From assembly GCA_963834015.1 (NCBI GenBank), contig CAWIAG010000002.1, positions 1,116,001 to 1,180,000 on the forward strand: DNA of 64,000 nucleotides, in the 5' to 3' direction. The DNA is from FEN-1297 sp963834015 (lineage in GTDB: Bacteria; Bacteroidota; Ignavibacteria; Ignavibacteriales; Ignavibacteriaceae). Position 1 is the first letter of the stretch. Each line of letters starts with the position of its first letter. Made by a program: the position numbers and the translations under genes. Shown piece after piece: positions 1 through 7,930 of the stretch. Below the pieces are notes generated by a model that was given only the letters and a program-made list of their open reading frames with translations, made no database searches and was not told the origin of the DNA.

Positions 1-1
1 T

Positions 2-550
2 ACATACTATAGCGGCGGAGGCAGCGGCAGCAGCGAAGTTGCACCCTACTGGCGAATACGTACCGGCATAGATCAGAGCGACGCTCCGCTCAATACCGAA
101 ATAGACCTAGCTCTTGCTCTTCAGAACTACAGCGACGTAAAGAGTGTCGACTTTGAGACTATATGGGGACTGGGGCACACACAGGCCGAAGACAGCGGAG
201 ATGCCAACACTAACTTTATAGTATGGGTGGAAAAGTGCGTGGCTGAAACAGCAACAGGCGTAAAGCAGGGACCGGCAGCGGTTCCATCATCTTTTCAACT
301 ATCTCAAAATTATCCTAATCCGTTCAACCCAACAACAACCATCAACTACCAAAGTTCCGGAACAGGAAAAGTTGTATTAAAAGTCTATGACATTCTTGGA
401 AGAGAAGTAGCAACATTGGTAAATGAAACGAAAGAAGCAGGAAGCTACAAAGCAACATTCAATGCTTCCACGCTTTCCAGCGGAGTATATTTCTACACAC
501 TGAAAGCAGGTAATTTTATTTCAACGAAAAAAATGATGTATTTAAAATAG
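2..550 (+). CDS. T9SS-exported tannase/esterase-like alpha/beta hydrolase, C-terminal part
   Basis: The reading frame is open from base 2, so the gene begins upstream of the window; an ATG at 227 is internal. The first 75 or so codons (PYWRIRTGIDQ..., then WGLGHTQAE) resemble the C-terminus of subtype B tannase/feruloyl-esterase-like hydrolases, where the His of the GxGH segment would be the catalytic His; this rests on remembered family sequence. After a short linker the last ~85 residues form a T9SS type A sorting domain (LSQNYPNPFNP, VYDILGREV, SGVYFYTL, KKMMYLK), which directs export and usually cell-surface attachment. The N-terminal part with the nucleophile is outside the window, so substrate cannot be judged. 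Confidence 0.6.
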   Translation, partial: TYYSGGGSGSSEVAPYWRIRTGIDQSDAPLNTEIDLALALQNYSDVKSVDFETIWGLGHTQAEDSGDANTNFIVWVEKCVAETATGVKQGPAAVPSSFQLSQNYPNPFNPTTTINYQSSGTGKVVLKVYDILGREVATLVNETKEAGSYKATFNASTLSSGVYFYTLKAGNFISTKKMMYLK

Positions 551-576
551 TATCAATTTATTTTTTTCACATACTG

Positions 577-605
577 AAAAGCACGGTTGTTCACCATGCT
601 TTTTT
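577..605 (+). terminator. Intrinsic terminator after the T9SS hydrolase
   Basis: AAAAGCA (577-583) pairs with TGCTTTT (597-603). The stem continues inward through GGT/ACC across one C-A mismatch, with a 5-base loop (588-592), and runs into a T tract. It lies 26 bases after the stop codon. Confidence 0.65.
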
Positions 606-1082
606 ATTTAAGCTGCATTTTGTCCTACATTTCTAAGGAATAAGACATCTATGTTATTTTTGGAAGAATCCCTCCTTTGCTGCGGTGATAAAAAATTTCA
701 ATGAAAACAATTAATTTGTTTTAGATTTCAGAAGCTTTAACGATACAGTGCGATTATTTTGTTGGAATTATATCAGGCCTCCGGGAAGTAATATTCATCA
801 CAGCTTCTAATCTGTTTTTACTCCCAATTCTGTAGTATTATTATGACGTAGAGCATTTTATAATATCCGTAAATTTTGTTTGGATATTTTTTTTATTATG
901 TTCTCCTGCGGGGTTTTATTATACAGCCAAAATTCACTTTAAACTTTTTTACCATTTGCGACAGTCAGAGTATTGTTTTTTTAATCAATAATGGAAACCC
1001 GATACAATAGAAGGGAAGACCAATGTCTTTAATACAGTTTATTACATTTTCTAATAATTGTATAATAAATTTTACACTATAG
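606..1082. other. Intergenic region with a possible LuxR-type HTH remnant
   Basis: About 480 bases with no intact gene. On the minus strand, about 754-870, the translation resembles the end of a NarL/LuxR-type helix-turn-helix (TTELGV, then KNRLEAVMNI one frame over), broken by one missing A in an A run at about 815 and by stops further upstream. The remainder is AT-rich and shows nothing I can name. Confidence 0.3.
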
Positions 1083-1820
1083 ATGATCGATAAACAAAAT
1101 AGAAATATTTCTTCATTAGAAGCCAAACTTTCAAGCATCAAGTCTGAATACATCACTCTGCCAGAAGACGAAATTCTTTACAAATACAACGATCCCTCCG
1201 ACAGTATATACTTAGTTCTTAAAGGACTAATCGGATTAATAAATGAGAATGATAAAAACGGTTCCTATCAGACAAGTATCAAAAAAGATGAGTTTTTCGG
1301 ACTCGAAGATATTCTTCAAAATTTTAAACGACCGAACACGGCAATTGCATTGGAAAGTTCGGAATTGTTAAGAATAAAATTGACGGATATTCCAAATAAA
1401 CAAATTAATTCACTTTTCAATAACCTTTCAAAAATTAGCAACACAAACGAGTTATTGTCGTCGCTTACAAAAACAAATGCCGGCAAAAATCTTTTTGGAA
1501 TTCAGGAAGTTAGAGGTAAAAAGGTTATTTCTTTTTACGGACAGCACGGTAATTTAACTTATGCGGTTTCATTCAGAGACTATTTATTTAAATATATAGA
1601 GGATGGGAATAAGGATTTAATCGTAAATATACTTTCGTGTAAAACCATTGATTCAACCTTCCTGGGGGCTTTGGTCGCTTCTTTAAAAAAAATATCCTCC
1701 TGCGGCGGCGGCATGAAACTAGTTTGCAGCGAAGACATTAACTCATGGTTATTTGTTGTAACCAAGATGAATAAAGTTTTTAATATGTACGGCACTCTGG
1801 AAGAAGCCGTAAATAGTTAA
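1083..1820 (+). CDS. Cyclic-nucleotide-binding-like domain fused to a STAS (anti-sigma factor antagonist) domain
   Basis: 245 residues. Residues about 20-110 have the layout of a CRP/cNMP-binding beta-roll (LPEDEILYKYNDPSDSIYLV, then FGLEDILQNFKRPNTAIA), but the phosphate-binding cassette is degenerate, so ligand binding is uncertain. Residues about 145-245 form a STAS domain with the usual phosphoacceptor Ser in DSTFLG (Ser191). In partner-switching systems a STAS protein is phosphorylated by a kinase and dephosphorylated by a PP2C phosphatase; a GAF-PP2C phosphatase follows 77 bases downstream and a Ser/Thr kinase after that. No RsbW-like anti-sigma ATPase is nearby. No Shine-Dalgarno is seen; the ATG was chosen because the cNMP fold starts just after it. 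Joining a cNMP-like sensor to STAS in one chain is less common than stand-alone STAS proteins. Confidence 0.75.
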   Translation: MIDKQNRNISSLEAKLSSIKSEYITLPEDEILYKYNDPSDSIYLVLKGLIGLINENDKNGSYQTSIKKDEFFGLEDILQNFKRPNTAIALESSELLRIKLTDIPNKQINSLFNNLSKISNTNELLSSLTKTNAGKNLFGIQEVRGKKVISFYGQHGNLTYAVSFRDYLFKYIEDGNKDLIVNILSCKTIDSTFLGALVASLKKISSCGGGMKLVCSEDINSWLFVVTKMNKVFNMYGTLEEAVNS

Positions 1821-1897
1821 ACCGGTTAATAACTTTTTTGATTCTTTACTTTATAGCAGATTAAAATTTCCCTTACGTTAAAAAATAAAATAGTATT

Positions 1898-3127
1898 ATG
1901 AATGATTTAAACAATTCGGATTTATCGGTACTCCGCGGTGAAAATGAAAGGCTTCATAAAAGCGTCCAGGAATTATCGATATTAAACGATATTTCGGTGG
2001 CGGTCTCGTCAGCGAGAAATTTCGAGGAAATTGAACACCTTATAGTAAGAAAATGTATTAAATATTTGAACGTAGAAGAAGGTGTAATTATGCTTCTTGA
2101 AGAAGCCGATGATTCCGAAAAATTCACGACAATGTTGAGAACTAAAAATTCAGTTATTGATTCTCTGCCGTACAAATTAGACGACCAGTTAATGGGTTGG
2201 ATGCTGAAAAACAAAACGGCACTTGTAATAAATAATTTTGCTGAGGATAATCGTTTCAATATAGGAAAAAATCCGGATTCGCAAATTAAGTCTTTATTAT
2301 GCGTCCCGATGTTAATTAAGTCCAGAATGATTGGATTGATCACATTATTTAATAAAATAAATGCCCTTTTCAGCGAAGACGACAAGCGGCTTATGTCAAT
2401 ATGTGCAGCTCAATCGGCACAGGTAATTGAAAACGCGCGGCTGTACGAGCAGGAATCGGTTCTTGAAAAATTGCAGGATGAAATGAACCTTGCGGCCCAA
2501 ATTCAGAACAACCTGCTTCCCCGTGCCCCTATTAAAATCAACGGTGCTTTAATTACCGGTAAAACTCTACCGGCAAAAATTGTGGGCGGCGATTTTTACG
2601 ATATAGTTGCTTTAAGCGACGGCGAAGCGGCGTTTTGGATCGGCGATATATCCGGTAAGGGTATGCCCGCCGCCCTGCTAATGGCAAACATACAGGGAGT
2701 ACTTCGTTCCCGAACTATCATGGACAAAAATATTGTCGATTGTATGAGTAATGTTAACGTATCGATGTGCGAGAACAGCGAAGACGACAAGTACGCAACG
2801 ATTTTTTATGCAAGGCTTAATATGACTGCGACCTTACTTTCATTCATTTCAGCCGGACATAATAATCCCATCCTTTTAAGAAAGGATGGTGATATTGAAA
2901 TTTTTAAAACTGAAGATATACCGATTGGGATCTATCCCGATTATCATTTCAACGAAAAAATAGTTGAGATTTCTTCCGGTGATACTCTAATAGTCTATTC
3001 CGACGGAATAATTGAAGCGATAAATAATGATGAAGAACAATTCGGTGAACCGCGTTTAATAGAAATTATTGAAACAAACCGACAATCAGAACCTGAACAA
3101 ATTATTGAAAAAATTTTAAAGGTGTAA
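1898..3127 (+). CDS. GAF domain-containing PP2C (SpoIIE/RsbU-type) serine phosphatase, C-terminus frameshifted
   Basis: 409 residues as read. A short coiled coil (1-30) leads into a GAF domain (about 35-185), a linker helix and a PPM/SpoIIE phosphatase domain (about 210 to the end). Metal-binding motifs are present: GGDFYD, GDISGKGMPAALLM, and YSDGIIEA near the end. It would dephosphorylate a STAS antagonist, most likely the product of the preceding gene. The family normally ends in a conserved PQSDDxTLL strand; here the frame stops early after EKILKV, and that strand is encoded one frame over at 3121-3189. One missing base in an A run, or a -1 ribosomal shift, would restore it. Loss of the tail, which contributes a metal-binding Asp, would be expected to inactivate the enzyme. 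Confidence 0.85.
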   Translation: MNDLNNSDLSVLRGENERLHKSVQELSILNDISVAVSSARNFEEIEHLIVRKCIKYLNVEEGVIMLLEEADDSEKFTTMLRTKNSVIDSLPYKLDDQLMGWMLKNKTALVINNFAEDNRFNIGKNPDSQIKSLLCVPMLIKSRMIGLITLFNKINALFSEDDKRLMSICAAQSAQVIENARLYEQESVLEKLQDEMNLAAQIQNNLLPRAPIKINGALITGKTLPAKIVGGDFYDIVALSDGEAAFWIGDISGKGMPAALLMANIQGVLRSRTIMDKNIVDCMSNVNVSMCENSEDDKYATIFYARLNMTATLLSFISAGHNNPILLRKDGDIEIFKTEDIPIGIYPDYHFNEKIVEISSGDTLIVYSDGIIEAINNDEEQFGEPRLIEIIETNRQSEPEQIIEKILKV

Positions 3128-3189
3128 ATACCTTTTCACAAAATGTACCGCAGTCAGATGATCAAACATTACTGATAATTAAACTGTAA
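3115..3189 (+). other. Out-of-frame C-terminal tail of the PP2C phosphatase
   Basis: Read from 3121 in the -1 frame the DNA encodes GVNTFSQNVPQSDDQTLL followed by IIKL and a stop at 3187-3189, the canonical end of SpoIIE-type phosphatases. The join lies at T-TTA-AAG (3115-3121), which has the X-XXY-YYZ form of a -1 slippery site. A 6-bp stem (3118-3123 with 3130-3135) overlaps it. A simple one-base deletion is the plainer explanation. Confidence 0.75.
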
Positions 3190-3194
3190 TAAAA

Positions 3195-3250
3195 ATGACG
3201 TCGAGAATAATTTCCCATTTTGAGATTAAAGAGACTCTGGCGCCGGCGGC
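3195..3250 (+). other. Out-of-frame 5' end of the Ser/Thr kinase gene
   Basis: The ATG at 3195 starts MTSRIISHFEIKETL, the usual N-terminal strand of Hanks-type kinases. The next codons should give the glycine-rich loop GAGGMGIVYK, but that lies in the -1 frame from 3239. One base is missing near 3237-3239 (CTCT followed directly by GGCGCC). The intact gene would therefore run from 3195 to 5830. Confidence 0.75.
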
Positions 3251-5830
3251 ATGGGTATCGTTTACAAAGCCTACGATATAAAGCTGAACAGGTTTGTTGC
3301 AGTTAAAGCGCTCGCCGGCCACATCGCCCATAATCCGGAATATCGAAAAAGATTTTTGATAGAGGCACAAGCTGCCGCGGCTTTGAACCATCCCAACATT
3401 GCAACCATTTACGAAACACTCGAACAAGAAAACGACGCTTACATTGTAATGGAATTTCTTGAAGGCGAAGAACTAAGCAAAAAAATATCCAAAGGAAAGC
3501 TCGAAGCAACAGAAACTCTCGACTATGCAATACAGATAGCCGAAGGACTACAGGAAGCTCATTCAAAAGGAATTGTTCACCGCGATATCAAAAGCCAAAA
3601 TATAATGGTGACCGGCTCAAACTTAATAAAAATTATGGATTTCGGATTGGCAAAGTTAGCGGGACAATCGATGATGACGCAGATGGGTACAACCATCGGT
3701 ACAATAAATTATATGTCACCGGAACAAACCCGCGGCGATGAAATAGATCAACGTACTGATTTATGGGCACTTGGTGTAGTACTTTACGAAATGCTTACTG
3801 GCAAATCTCCGTTCAGGGGCGAATACGAGCAGGCAATTATCTATTCCATTCTGAACGAAGAGCCGAAACCTGTTTCGGAAATTGATAAAAACATTCCGAA
3901 GGAAATAGACGAAGTACTGAAGAATCTTCTTTCGAAACAGCCCGAAAACAGGTATCAAAATGCTAATGAACTTCTTGCAGATTTAAAAGCAATTAAACAA
4001 AGTTTGGAAACCGGGATCCCGGTTGAACAGATAAAATCGTCGGTCAGCACTGCGGAATACATAAATAAACTTAAGCAAGATAAAGCTTCGGTATCCGTCT
4101 TTAGCCGGAAAAGAGTAATTATTGTATCTGTTGTACTCGTCCTTCTATTTTCCATATTACTTTTTAAGGGCGGTGATATACTTAATTTGTTTGGCATCGG
4201 TTCATTGAGCGGTGAAAAACACATTGTTGTATTGCCTTTTACAAACGTTGACAACAACCCGGATAACCAGGCGTTTGTTGACGGCTTGATGGAAACATTA
4301 ACAAACAAAGTTTCCGATCTAGAGCAGTTTGCAGATAAATTATGGGTTGTGCCTGCTTCCGATGTACGGGCAAGCAAAATTACAAGCGCAAAAGAAGCAT
4401 ACAACCAGTTTGGCGTTAATTTGGTAATTTCAGGCAGCGTGGAAAAATTGACAAGCGGGTACAGAGTAAATATAAACCTTGTTGATGCAAAAAACTTAAG
4501 ACAGATAGCAACAAGTGAAACTGACGATCCCATGACGAGTACATCTTTTATGCAGGATGAAGCCATAATTAAAGTTGCCGATATGCTGAATATTGAATTG
4601 AAGCCGGCAAATCTTGAATATCTAACTGCCGGAAAGACGGGCAATGCCCAGGCTTATGAATTATATTTAAAAGGACTCGGCAATTATGTTAATTACGATA
4701 AAACGAAGAACCTGGATAGCGCGATCGAATTATTTAACAGAGCTATAAACTTAGACAGCTCATTTGCCAGAGCCTATGCAAGTTTAGGTTCAGCACTTTT
4801 ATATAAATATAAAAGGACAAAAGAATTACTTTATATTGAACAGGCAATTAATGACTGCAACAGGGCAATTGAAATAAATAATAAATTGACTTCTGTCAGG
4901 AATACTTTGGGTAATATTTACCTGGAAACAGGTAAAAACAGTGAAGCGAAAGAGGAATTTCAAAAAGTTCTGCAGGTTGATCCAAATAATTCTGCTGCAT
5001 ACTTTGGTCGTGCAGAAGCTTTCTTTAATATGGGAATGAACCGTGAAGCAGAAACTACCTACCAAAAAGCAATAGCTGTGAAACCCGGATATTGGTACTC
5101 CTATAATGATTTGGGCTGGTTTTATTACCGGCAAGGAAGGTACAGAGAAGCTGCAGCGCAGTTTCAACAAGTAATAACATTAACTCCGAATAATTATATC
5201 GGATATCTTAATCTTGCATCTATGTATTACTTGCTTGGCCAAAAGGATGATGCAGTTAAAATGTGGGAAAAATCTTTAAAAATTGAACCGGATTACAGGG
5301 CTTATTCAAATTTAGCAATAATTTATTTTGATGAAAAGAAATATAAACAGGCGGCAAGTATGTATGAAAAAGTAATCGAGTTAAACAGTAAAGATTATAG
5401 AATTTGGGGTTATCTCGCAGAATGTTATTACAGAATACCGGATGAAAAAGAAAAATCTATTGATGCTAATAAACATGCACTTGCTTTAGCAGAACTGCAA
5501 TTACAGATAAATCCTAAAGATCCTGAAATTATATCATCAATGGCTTTTTGTTATGCTATGCTCGGTGAGATTAATAAATCCAAATCCATGTTAAATGAAC
5601 TAAAGAATTTGCAAATAACCAATAGTCAAACATATTTAAATATTGGAATTATATACGAAGAATTTTTTGGAGAAAGAGAGACAGCACTTAATTGGATAAA
5701 AAAAGCTTTAGAAGGAGGAATTTCTGTTAATGAAATTAAGAATACTAATGAACTCAATGGATTAGTTAAAGAAAATAGGTTTATGAATTTAATAACGGAG
5801 GTTAAGAATAAGCAAAATAATATCAATTAG
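3251..5830 (+). CDS. Ser/Thr protein kinase with TolB-like domain and TPR repeats (5' end frameshifted)
   Basis: 859 residues from the internal ATG. The kinase core (about 1-245) has VAVKAL lysine, HRDIKSQN, DFGLAK and SPEQ (APE-like) motifs. The first part of the glycine-rich loop lies upstream in another frame, so the product from this ATG would lack a complete ATP loop. A transmembrane helix (about 290-312) separates the cytoplasmic kinase from an outer region. That begins with a TolB/FlgO-like domain (about 320-450: HIVVLPFTN... GVNLVISGSVEK), as seen in many bacterial kinase-TPR proteins, followed by roughly eight or nine TPR units to the end (ALGS, GRAEAFFNMG, DLGWFYYRQGRY). It sits 120 bases after the phosphatase. 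Together with the STAS protein it looks like a kinase/phosphatase signalling set; the phosphorylation target is inferred from neighbourhood only. Confidence 0.85.
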   Translation: MGIVYKAYDIKLNRFVAVKALAGHIAHNPEYRKRFLIEAQAAAALNHPNIATIYETLEQENDAYIVMEFLEGEELSKKISKGKLEATETLDYAIQIAEGLQEAHSKGIVHRDIKSQNIMVTGSNLIKIMDFGLAKLAGQSMMTQMGTTIGTINYMSPEQTRGDEIDQRTDLWALGVVLYEMLTGKSPFRGEYEQAIIYSILNEEPKPVSEIDKNIPKEIDEVLKNLLSKQPENRYQNANELLADLKAIKQSLETGIPVEQIKSSVSTAEYINKLKQDKASVSVFSRKRVIIVSVVLVLLFSILLFKGGDILNLFGIGSLSGEKHIVVLPFTNVDNNPDNQAFVDGLMETLTNKVSDLEQFADKLWVVPASDVRASKITSAKEAYNQFGVNLVISGSVEKLTSGYRVNINLVDAKNLRQIATSETDDPMTSTSFMQDEAIIKVADMLNIELKPANLEYLTAGKTGNAQAYELYLKGLGNYVNYDKTKNLDSAIELFNRAINLDSSFARAYASLGSALLYKYKRTKELLYIEQAINDCNRAIEINNKLTSVRNTLGNIYLETGKNSEAKEEFQKVLQVDPNNSAAYFGRAEAFFNMGMNREAETTYQKAIAVKPGYWYSYNDLGWFYYRQGRYREAAAQFQQVITLTPNNYIGYLNLASMYYLLGQKDDAVKMWEKSLKIEPDYRAYSNLAIIYFDEKKYKQAASMYEKVIELNSKDYRIWGYLAECYYRIPDEKEKSIDANKHALALAELQLQINPKDPEIISSMAFCYAMLGEINKSKSMLNELKNLQITNSQTYLNIGIIYEEFFGERETALNWIKKALEGGISVNEIKNTNELNGLVKENRFMNLITEVKNKQNNIN

Positions 5831-6017
5831 GGAAATAGGAAAACTTCTAACAAGAATGTTTAAAATTTCGATCCGGCAAGGTATTTATATTTTGCAAAAT
5901 TTAAGTCGAAAATCAATAAAAATATTACGTTTAGAAGAAAAGGGGAAGAAGTCAATATTATCGTTAAAGGTTGTAATTGGTATCTAAAAAAACAATAACA
6001 ATATCAGGAGTAATGTT

Positions 6018-6066
6018 ATGAAAAGAACAATCTATTTTTTAATTTTATTGGGGAGTGTAAATAATC
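6018..6066 (+). pseudogene. 5' stub of a secreted-protein gene cut by the IS256-family element
   Basis: AGGAG (6006-6010) lies 7 bases before the ATG at 6018. The start MKRTIYFLILLGSV looks like a signal peptide. Coding is interrupted where the left inverted repeat of the insertion sequence begins at 6067, and the frame stops at 6072-6074. It may belong to the same gene as the fragment at 7441-7842, or to a different gene whose remainder was lost. Confidence 0.5.
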
Positions 6067-6092
6067 TTGTGTAAATGATTAATAAAGGACTT

Positions 6093-6133
6093 GAGGTAAA
6101 TGCTGTTGAGCGTAGCGAAACAGCATTTACCTC
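6093..6133 (+). repeat. 15-bp perfect hairpin inside the IS, upstream of the transposase
   Basis: GAGGTAAATGCTGTT (6093-6107) is exactly complementary to AACAGCATTTACCTC (6119-6133), with the 11-base loop GAGCGTAGCGA. It lies after the left inverted repeat and before the transposase Shine-Dalgarno, where a structure could block read-through transcription into the transposase. There is no T tract. Confidence 0.7.
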
Positions 6134-6188
6134 TAAGAAAAAAATCGTTATTTTATTAATCAAAAATCCGAAAGGAGCGTTTACACTC

Positions 6189-7418
6189 ATGGAACTTACC
6201 GATAAAATGATCGAGCAGTTTAAAGCCGATCTTAAAGGAGCAAAAACCTACGAAGACTTAATGGGTAAAGATGGAGCCATTAAGAAACTTATCGCTAAAT
6301 CTCTCGAACAAATGCTGGAAAGTGAACTTACCGAACAGTTAGGATATGAGAAATATTCCCCCGAAGGTAAAAACACAGGTAACAGCCGTAATGGGAAAAC
6401 TCATAAAACTTTGAAGAACGATAACGGAGAAATCGAGATTACTGTTCCCCGGGATCGTAATGGAGAATTTGACCCGATTATTGTTAAAAAATATGAACGA
6501 ACCATTGGACCAATCGAGGATAAAATAATATCCATGTATGCAAAGGGAATGACCGTTAGAGATATACAGTCACATATTCAAGAACTTTATGGTTTAGACG
6601 TATCAGCTACTTTAATCTCAAACATTACCGATAAAATTGTCCACATCGCCACAGAATGGCAAAACAGACCTCTTGAAGCCATGTACCCAATAGTTTTCTT
6701 TGATGCTATTCATTACAAAGTCAGAGACGAATCTAAGAAAGTGACTTCAAAGGCAGCCTATACATGCCTTGGCGTTGAAGTAAGCGGCAGAAAAGACTTA
6801 CTTGGGCTCTGGGTTGGGGAAGCAGAAGGTGCCAACTTCTGGCTTAGTGTTCTAACCGAGTTAAAGAACCGTGGAATACAAGATATTCTAGTTGCCTGCA
6901 TAGACGGGTTGAAAGGCTTTCCTGAGGCTATAAATACTGTTTTCCCTAAGACAGAAATACAGCTCTGTGTAATACACCAGATCAGAAACACCTTAAAATA
7001 TATTGCCTCTAAAGACCAGAAAGAATTTATGAAACAGTTGAAGCCGGTTTATTCTGCTCCAACAGAAGAATCTGCTCTGGAGAATCTTAAAATGCTTGAA
7101 GAAAACTGGTCTAAAAAATATTCCTTAGCCTTAAAGTCTTGGAAGCAAAACTGGAATAACCTGGCTACATTTTTTAAATATCCGGAAGAAATTAGGACCG
7201 TAATCTATACGACAAACGCAGTGGAAGCAGTTCATCGTCAGTTTAGAAAGGTCACTAAAACAAGATCTCTTTTCCCAAATGATGATGCTCTAAAAAAAAT
7301 GCTTTATTTGGCTTATAGGGATTTATCTAAAAAATGGACAATGCCTATTAGAAATTGGTCCATTGTTATTTCTAATTTTTCAATTATGTTTGAACAAAGG
7401 CTTGCGCCTTTCTTATGA
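6189..7418 (+). CDS. IS256-family (mutator-type) transposase
   Basis: 409 residues from the ATG at 6189. That start was chosen because AAAGGAG lies about a dozen bases upstream and family members begin at this point; an in-frame ATG at 6075 would add 38 residues encoded mostly by the IS hairpin. The protein carries the mutator hallmarks: an N-terminal region with LTEQLGYEKY and GNSRNGKTHKTL, the first catalytic Asp in FFDAIHYKVRD, the second in ACIDGLKGFPEAI, the C/H pair in QLCVIHQIRN, and the third acidic residue in TTNAVEAVHRQ. It catalyses movement of the flanking inverted repeats. The frame is intact, so the element is potentially active. Confidence 0.93.
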   Translation: MELTDKMIEQFKADLKGAKTYEDLMGKDGAIKKLIAKSLEQMLESELTEQLGYEKYSPEGKNTGNSRNGKTHKTLKNDNGEIEITVPRDRNGEFDPIIVKKYERTIGPIEDKIISMYAKGMTVRDIQSHIQELYGLDVSATLISNITDKIVHIATEWQNRPLEAMYPIVFFDAIHYKVRDESKKVTSKAAYTCLGVEVSGRKDLLGLWVGEAEGANFWLSVLTELKNRGIQDILVACIDGLKGFPEAINTVFPKTEIQLCVIHQIRNTLKYIASKDQKEFMKQLKPVYSAPTEESALENLKMLEENWSKKYSLALKSWKQNWNNLATFFKYPEEIRTVIYTTNAVEAVHRQFRKVTKTRSLFPNDDALKKMLYLAYRDLSKKWTMPIRNWSIVISNFSIMFEQRLAPFL

Positions 7419-7440
7419 ATTCAATTTGTCATTTACACAA

Positions 7441-7842
7441 ATTATTTTACAGACTCTTTTATTGTCAATCTTTACTCTGCCGTTATCGGCTCAATGTTTA
7501 CAAACAGATACAATAAAAATTTCACCTAGTTATATTATACCACAGTGCGACAGTGTATCGGGATTAAATTACGTTTATATTATTAACACTTCTGATACAA
7601 CCTTGTATCTCATCCCTGTCCCTAAAGATACAACTATGTGGAAAAAAGCTTTTAGTCATATCTCATTTAAAATCAAAGCTAACAGCACAAAAAAATTGCA
7701 TATAAACTCTTTCAATGGAAGATATAGTTTAAATTATACTATTTCATTACAACCCCAAGGAAGTACAATCAGTTTACCCCCTTCTGTAATTGTAGTGCAG
7801 GGTCCTCCTCCTCCTCCTGTAAAAAAGCAGAAGTCAAAATAA
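7441..7842 (+). pseudogene. Secreted small protein, start lost at the IS boundary
   Basis: The frame is open through the right IS end. Native coding begins at about 7441 with a hydrophobic stretch and a signal-peptidase-like site (LLLSIFTLPLSAQC). About 110 mature residues follow with alternating beta-like pattern and a proline/lysine tail (PPPPPVKKQKSK). I do not recognise the family. No ATG lies between the IS end and the signal sequence; the longest frame would start at a TTG (7363) inside the transposase gene, adding a hybrid N-terminus. The gene has thus lost its own start, perhaps with the stub at 6018 as its former beginning. A terminator-like hairpin follows at 7897. Confidence 0.5.
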
Positions 7843-7896
7843 TAAATATTTTCCGGTGAATATCATATACGTATAGATGCAAATTGTTTTTCCATC

Positions 7897-7930
7897 CCTC
7901 TCCCAAATAACCGGGAGAGGTATATTTTTT
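7897..7930 (+). terminator. Intrinsic terminator-like hairpin
   Basis: CCTCTCCC (7897-7904) pairs with GGGAGAGG (7913-7920) across an 8-base loop and is followed by TATATTTTTTATT. It lies 55 bases after the stop of the preceding coding fragment. Confidence 0.6.

Larger units (their letters stand above)
6067..7440 (+). mobile_element. IS256-family insertion sequence, about 1.37 kb
   Basis: TTGTGTAAATGA at 6067-6078 is matched exactly, inverted, by TCATTTACACAA at 7429-7440, bracketing a complete mutator-type transposase gene. The outer flanks (AAATAATC left, ATTATTTT right) do not form the 8-9 bp target duplication typical of the family, so the ends may have been altered or an adjacent deletion occurred. 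Between the left repeat and the transposase start is a strong hairpin (6093-6133). Confidence 0.8.

Noticed and set aside
6075..6188. Upstream transposase start adding 38 residues
   Set aside because: That stretch encodes the IS hairpin and inverted repeat, while a good ribosome-binding site precedes the ATG at 6189.
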